This document shows positions 5,318-8,084 of a stretch of DNA of 8,084 nucleotides, one piece after another. A program made the position numbers and the translations under genes. A model generated the notes under the pieces. It worked only from the letters and a program-made list of their open reading frames with translations. It had not been told where the DNA came from and made no database searches. The stretch is from contig DAOVTU010000107.1 of assembly GCA_030632925.1 (NCBI GenBank), forward strand, positions 1 through 8,084, given 5' to 3'. Numbering within the stretch: the stretch's first letter is position 1; each line of letters opens with the position of its first letter. The stretch comes from Candidatus Krumholzibacteriia bacterium. GTDB lineage: Bacteria; Krumholzibacteriota; Krumholzibacteriia; LZORAL124-64-63.

Positions 5318-7387
5318 TCAACTGGAGACGGGTGCCCACTTGGCCAGAGTTTCAGCCAAAGCCTCGGCTTTCAAGGGCTTGGCCAAGTAGTCACTGGCAC
5401 CGCCCTTGATGTATTTTTCCTTGTCGCCCACCAGGGCATTGGCGGTCAGAGCCACGATGGGGATGTCGGTGCGGCGCACACCATTCTGTCCCTTGCGGAT
5501 GTGCTTGATCGCCTGTGCGCCATCCAGGACCGGCATTTGGATGTCCATCAGGACGATGTCGAAATCACCGGCGGCCAGGGCATCAAGGGCTTCCTGCCCG
5601 TTGCCGACGATCGTGACTTCTGTCAGGCCCATTTTCTTGAGGAAGCGCTGAACCACCTTCTGGTTCACGATATTGTCTTCGGCCACGAGCACCCGCAGGT
5701 GATGCAGCTCGTCTTGATCTTGCCATTTGCGAGTGATGACTTTGGCTTCGGCTTCTTCGGTGATCTGCTGGCCATGCAGCAGGGCCGAGATTTGCGCCGC
5801 CAGAGCGTGGGGCTTGATCGGCTTGGTGACGATGCCAGCAACACTATCGGCCAGATCTTCGGGCAGGGTTTCACGCTGGCCCAGTTTTTCCAGGACCAGC
5901 AGTTCACGTCCGGCGGCCAGTTTTTGCCAGATGTCCGGCGCCTCGGCCAAAACTCCCTGGTCCACAAACAAGAGATCGCGCTGGTCTTTGGCCACGGGGC
6001 CAGGCACGGGGGCCAAGTCATTGGGCCCGGTCAGGATTTGAGGTTCGGCGGCGCCCCAGCCCACCATCTGGTCGGTCAGGTGCTGGGAAACGGCGGGGCT
6101 TTGGGTCATCAGTACAACTTGCCGGGCAGCCAGCAGTTTGGGGTCCGGTTGGGCTACTGGTGGGGGTGCTTCGTCCTGGGAAATTCCCAGCACCATCGTG
6201 AACCAGAAAGTCGAGCCATGGCCGGACACGCTTTCGACCCCGATTTCGCCACCCATCATCTCGGACAGCAGGCGGCAGATGGACAACCCGAGGCCTGTGC
6301 CGCCAAATTCTCGCGTCGTCGAACTGTCGGCCTGGGTGAACGGTTCAAAAAGACTGTCCTGGGCTTTCTGTGAGATGCCGATGCCGGAATCCTTGATGCT
6401 GATCTTGATCTCGGCGGTGGTTTTGTCGCCAAAGAGCTGTTCGGCGTGAATCTCGATGTCCCCTTTAGCGGTGAATTTGATAGCATTGCCCACCAGGTTA
6501 GTCACCGTCTGGCGTACACGAGTGGGATCGCCGAGCATCAGTGGGGGCAAGTCCGCTGCCACCGTAGTGACAAAATCGAGGCCCTTTTCATGGGCCTTGA
6601 GCGCCAACAGATCGCCCACTTCTTCAATGGTGCCGGCCAGGTCGAAGGGGATCTCTTCCAGTTCCAGCTTGCCCGCTTCAATTTTTGAGAAATCCAAAAT
6701 GTCGTTGATGATCGCCAGCAGGGATTCGGCACTGCCGTTGGCGGTCATCACGTAGTCGCGCTGTTCGGTGGTCAGCTTGGTGCCCAACAAAAGTTCGGTC
6801 ATGCCCAGCACACCGTTCATCGGGGTGCGGATTTCGTGGCTCATGTTGGCCAGGAAGTGGGACATGCTTTCGTGGGAGGCTTCGGTTTCCATGGTCAGGG
6901 ACTGGGCGTGCTCGATGGCCGCCACCAATTGCTCGTTTTCCTGTTGGGCATTGGCGGTGGCGTTGGCGAGGGCAGCCTCAGCTTGGACAAGTTTGGTGAC
7001 GTCGCGCATGACGATGGTGGCGCCGACGACAGTGTTGGTGGAGTCCCACAATGGCTTGTACCAGACATCGAAGCTGAAGGTGATTTGGTCATCCTGGACG
7101 CGCTCGTGGTGTTCCGTTTCGCTCTGGAACACCTGCTGCAATCGACAAACTTCACAGCTCGTTTCGCTCTGCATCAGGGCATTGAAGCAGGGGGGCAGAA
7201 CATCTTCGGGGATGGTGATGTCCTGTTTGCGCTGGCACCAGTTGCCGCCGAGGATATTCCGGTCGAGATCAACGACAATGATGGTGTCCGGCATGTTGGA
7301 GAACATCGGGTCGATGAGGTCCGCAGGCAATTTCCCACAGGAGGAAGCGTCGCCTTCTGCCGCGATATTTTTTTTGATGCAACTCAC
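5318..7387 (-). CDS. Hybrid sensor histidine kinase (PAS-HisKA-HATPase-REC-REC)
   Basis: This 689-residue hybrid two-component kinase has no obvious transmembrane segment and is probably cytoplasmic. Domains in order: PAS (about 27-135) with Cys51, Cys67, Cys78 and Cys81; a Gln/Glu/Ala-rich coiled coil (135-175); HisKA with 'NMSHEIRTPMNG', phosphoacceptor His184; HATPase_c with N box Asn297/Asn301, 'DSGIGI' (333-338), 'FEPFTQAD' and 'GGTGLGL' (362-368). A degenerate receiver follows (about 422-540), keeping Asp476 and Lys522 but lacking the N-terminal acidic pair. The last domain is an intact receiver (about 563-685) with Glu570/Asp571, phosphoacceptor Asp615, Thr648 and Lys670. No output or Hpt domain is present, so phosphate probably passes to a separate protein. 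The GTG start at 7387 is accepted because no good internal start with a Shine-Dalgarno site exists; AGAGG is rather far upstream (about 12 bases). The VIT-protein gene is divergent. The signal is unknown. Confidence 0.93.
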   Translation of the reverse strand: MSCIKKNIAAEGDASSCGKLPADLIDPMFSNMPDTIIVVDLDRNILGGNWCQRKQDITIPEDVLPPCFNALMQSETSCEVCRLQQVFQSETEHHERVQDDQITFSFDVWYKPLWDSTNTVVGATIVMRDVTKLVQAEAALANATANAQQENEQLVAAIEHAQSLTMETEASHESMSHFLANMSHEIRTPMNGVLGMTELLLGTKLTTEQRDYVMTANGSAESLLAIINDILDFSKIEAGKLELEEIPFDLAGTIEEVGDLLALKAHEKGLDFVTTVAADLPPLMLGDPTRVRQTVTNLVGNAIKFTAKGDIEIHAEQLFGDKTTAEIKISIKDSGIGISQKAQDSLFEPFTQADSSTTREFGGTGLGLSICRLLSEMMGGEIGVESVSGHGSTFWFTMVLGISQDEAPPPVAQPDPKLLAARQVVLMTQSPAVSQHLTDQMVGWGAAEPQILTGPNDLAPVPGPVAKDQRDLLFVDQGVLAEAPDIWQKLAAGRELLVLEKLGQRETLPEDLADSVAGIVTKPIKPHALAAQISALLHGQQITEEAEAKVITRKWQDQDELHHLRVLVAEDNIVNQKVVQRFLKKMGLTEVTIVGNGQEALDALAAGDFDIVLMDIQMPVLDGAQAIKHIRKGQNGVRRTDIPIVALTANALVGDKEKYIKGGASDYLAKPLKAEALAETLAKWAPVSS

Positions 7388-7678
7388 GAGTCTCGCATAC
7401 CTCTGGGCCTGGCACGTGTCCGCTCAGTTTCAACAGGGTTATTTGTCTGGTAGAACTGCTATCGGCTTTGGGGCATGCAAGTTGAGCGCTATCAAGAAAT
7501 CTTTAGTCGCTTGCACGGACTGGAGTACGGAACATGTCACCTGACAGTGTCCGTTTGGACACGTAGAGAGCCGGAAAACAGGACACAGGATAGGGTTGCA
7601 CGGTTGTAAACCATTATGTGGCAACATGAAAAGGGCGGATCGTTCTTTGCCTATACAGGGCAGAAAAGGAGGCTTCCC
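7388..7678. promoter_or_regulatory. Divergent intergenic region with nested inverted repeats
   Basis: This 291-base region separates the kinase (leftward) and the VIT-protein gene (rightward) and has no convincing gene. The hexamer GTGTCC or its complement GGACAC occurs four times: 7416-7421, 7547-7552, 7557-7562 and 7581-7586. The middle two form an inverted repeat with a GTTT loop, directly preceded by TGTCA-CC-TGACA at 7535-7546. CTGACA (7541-7546) could be a -35 with a 17-base spacer to a weak TAGAGA (7564-7569), which would put the GTGTCC dyad inside the spacer. I found no convincing leftward promoter for the kinase. Confidence 0.5.
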
Positions 7679-8084
7679 ATGTTGTACAAAGCCACTGCGA
7701 CCCCGTCCCGTTTGCCGCGCCTGATGACGCACCTGCTCATCTGGACCTTCGCGATTTTGATGATGGTGAATGATTCCGATGCCCGCACCGACTCCGGATT
7801 TGGCGAACTGACCGTGTCAGATTCCGGACAGGTTTATGGTGTGCCGGCCCAGAACACGTCCACCTACCTGGATGTGTCCGGCCCGCTGATCAAGGCCGCG
7901 GTCCGTCAGGAGTTCGTCAACCCGACGGATGAGGTGATTGAAGCGACCTATGTTTTTCCCCTGCCGGAAAACGCAGTGGTCTTTGCCATGGAGTTGTTGG
8001 TGGGCGAGCGCCGCATCGTTTCGGTGGTGCAGGAAAAATCCCAGGCCCGCCGCACTTATCAGGAGGCCCGCGACAGCGGACGGC
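7679..8084 (+). CDS. VIT-domain secreted or membrane protein (3' truncated by window end)
   Basis: This open frame runs off the right edge with 135 codons visible. The N-terminus has a hydrophobic segment (about 17-30) and a possible signal cleavage after 'SDA' (36). From about residue 55 it matches a VIT (vault protein inter-alpha-trypsin) domain: 'VRQEFVNPTDEVIEATYVFPLPENAVVFAMELLVGERRI' and 'EKSQARRTYQEA'. Bacterial VIT proteins usually continue into a von Willebrand factor A domain and are exported; some marine ones are sortase targets. Whether that is so here cannot be seen. The ATG at 7679 has AGGAGG six bases upstream (7667-7672), a strong start. It diverges from the hybrid kinase gene, so regulation by that kinase is possible but unproven. 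Confidence 0.85.
   Translation, partial: MLYKATATPSRLPRLMTHLLIWTFAILMMVNDSDARTDSGFGELTVSDSGQVYGVPAQNTSTYLDVSGPLIKAAVRQEFVNPTDEVIEATYVFPLPENAVVFAMELLVGERRIVSVVQEKSQARRTYQEARDSGR

Noticed and set aside
5301..5345. Possible intrinsic terminator after the kinase gene
   Set aside because: There is a T-rich tract after the stop on the minus strand, but I found no adequate hairpin before it.
5282..6373. A plus-strand open frame of 363 codons over the kinase gene
   Set aside because: It is antisense to the receiver and ATPase domains of an unmistakable histidine kinase, and its Gly/Gln/His-rich translation is typical of a shadow frame.
7409..7424. Sigma54-like promoter (TGGCACG) upstream of the VIT gene
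   Set aside because: The -24-like element matches but the GC of the -12 element is displaced by one base and the TTGC consensus is absent.
7439..7732. A 97-codon minus-strand frame across the divergent intergenic region
   Set aside because: It overlaps the start of the VIT gene and the repeat-rich control region, and its translation shows no domain or credible ribosome binding site.

Overview
The window reads as chromosomal DNA of a Gram-negative bacterium. It is GC-rich, uses ATG and GTG starts behind strong Shine-Dalgarno sites, and encodes an outer-membrane beta-barrel of the DUF481 type, a periplasmic YceI protein, a lipoprotein and a hybrid sensor kinase. I see no transposase, integrase, tRNA, rRNA or CRISPR array. 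The phylum cannot be fixed from the sequence; a proteobacterial or deltaproteobacteria-like lineage is only a guess.

Layout from left to right. A DUF481 outer-membrane protein (173-943, plus strand) converges, with a 7-base gap, on a two-gene minus-strand unit: a TylF-type O-methyltransferase (1512-2264) followed by an exported cupredoxin-like protein (951-1502). A perfect 12-bp-stem intrinsic terminator (2329-2362) separates that unit from an upstream minus-strand pair: a small Cys/His-rich lipoprotein (2390-2695) and a 404-residue class I methyltransferase (2794-4008). The methyltransferase has a near-consensus sigma70 promoter (4055-4083). A second intrinsic terminator (4095-4128) ends the next unit, marR-yceI (4151-5227). 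Its promoter contains a perfect 10-bp palindrome that could be the MarR operator. Next is a 689-residue hybrid histidine kinase (5318-7387, minus strand; PAS, HisKA, HATPase, degenerate receiver, intact receiver). A 291-bp divergent intergenic region with nested inverted repeats then leads to a plus-strand VIT-domain secreted protein (from 7679) cut off by the window end.

How the genes may work together. The clearest functional unit is marR-yceI, a transcriptional regulator with a periplasmic lipocalin-like protein. The minus-strand genes between 951 and 2695 include two small envelope proteins with candidate metal ligands: a cupredoxin with His83, Cys149, His154 and Met157, and a lipoprotein with four Cys and a His-rich tail. 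A terminator separates them, so a shared metal function is only an inference. No biosynthetic cluster surrounds the two methyltransferases, so their substrates are unknown. I found no clear evidence of a novel multi-gene system. The most interesting items are the unusual cupredoxin, the small metal-binding-like lipoprotein, the Cys-containing PAS domain of the kinase, and the dyad symmetries at several promoters.
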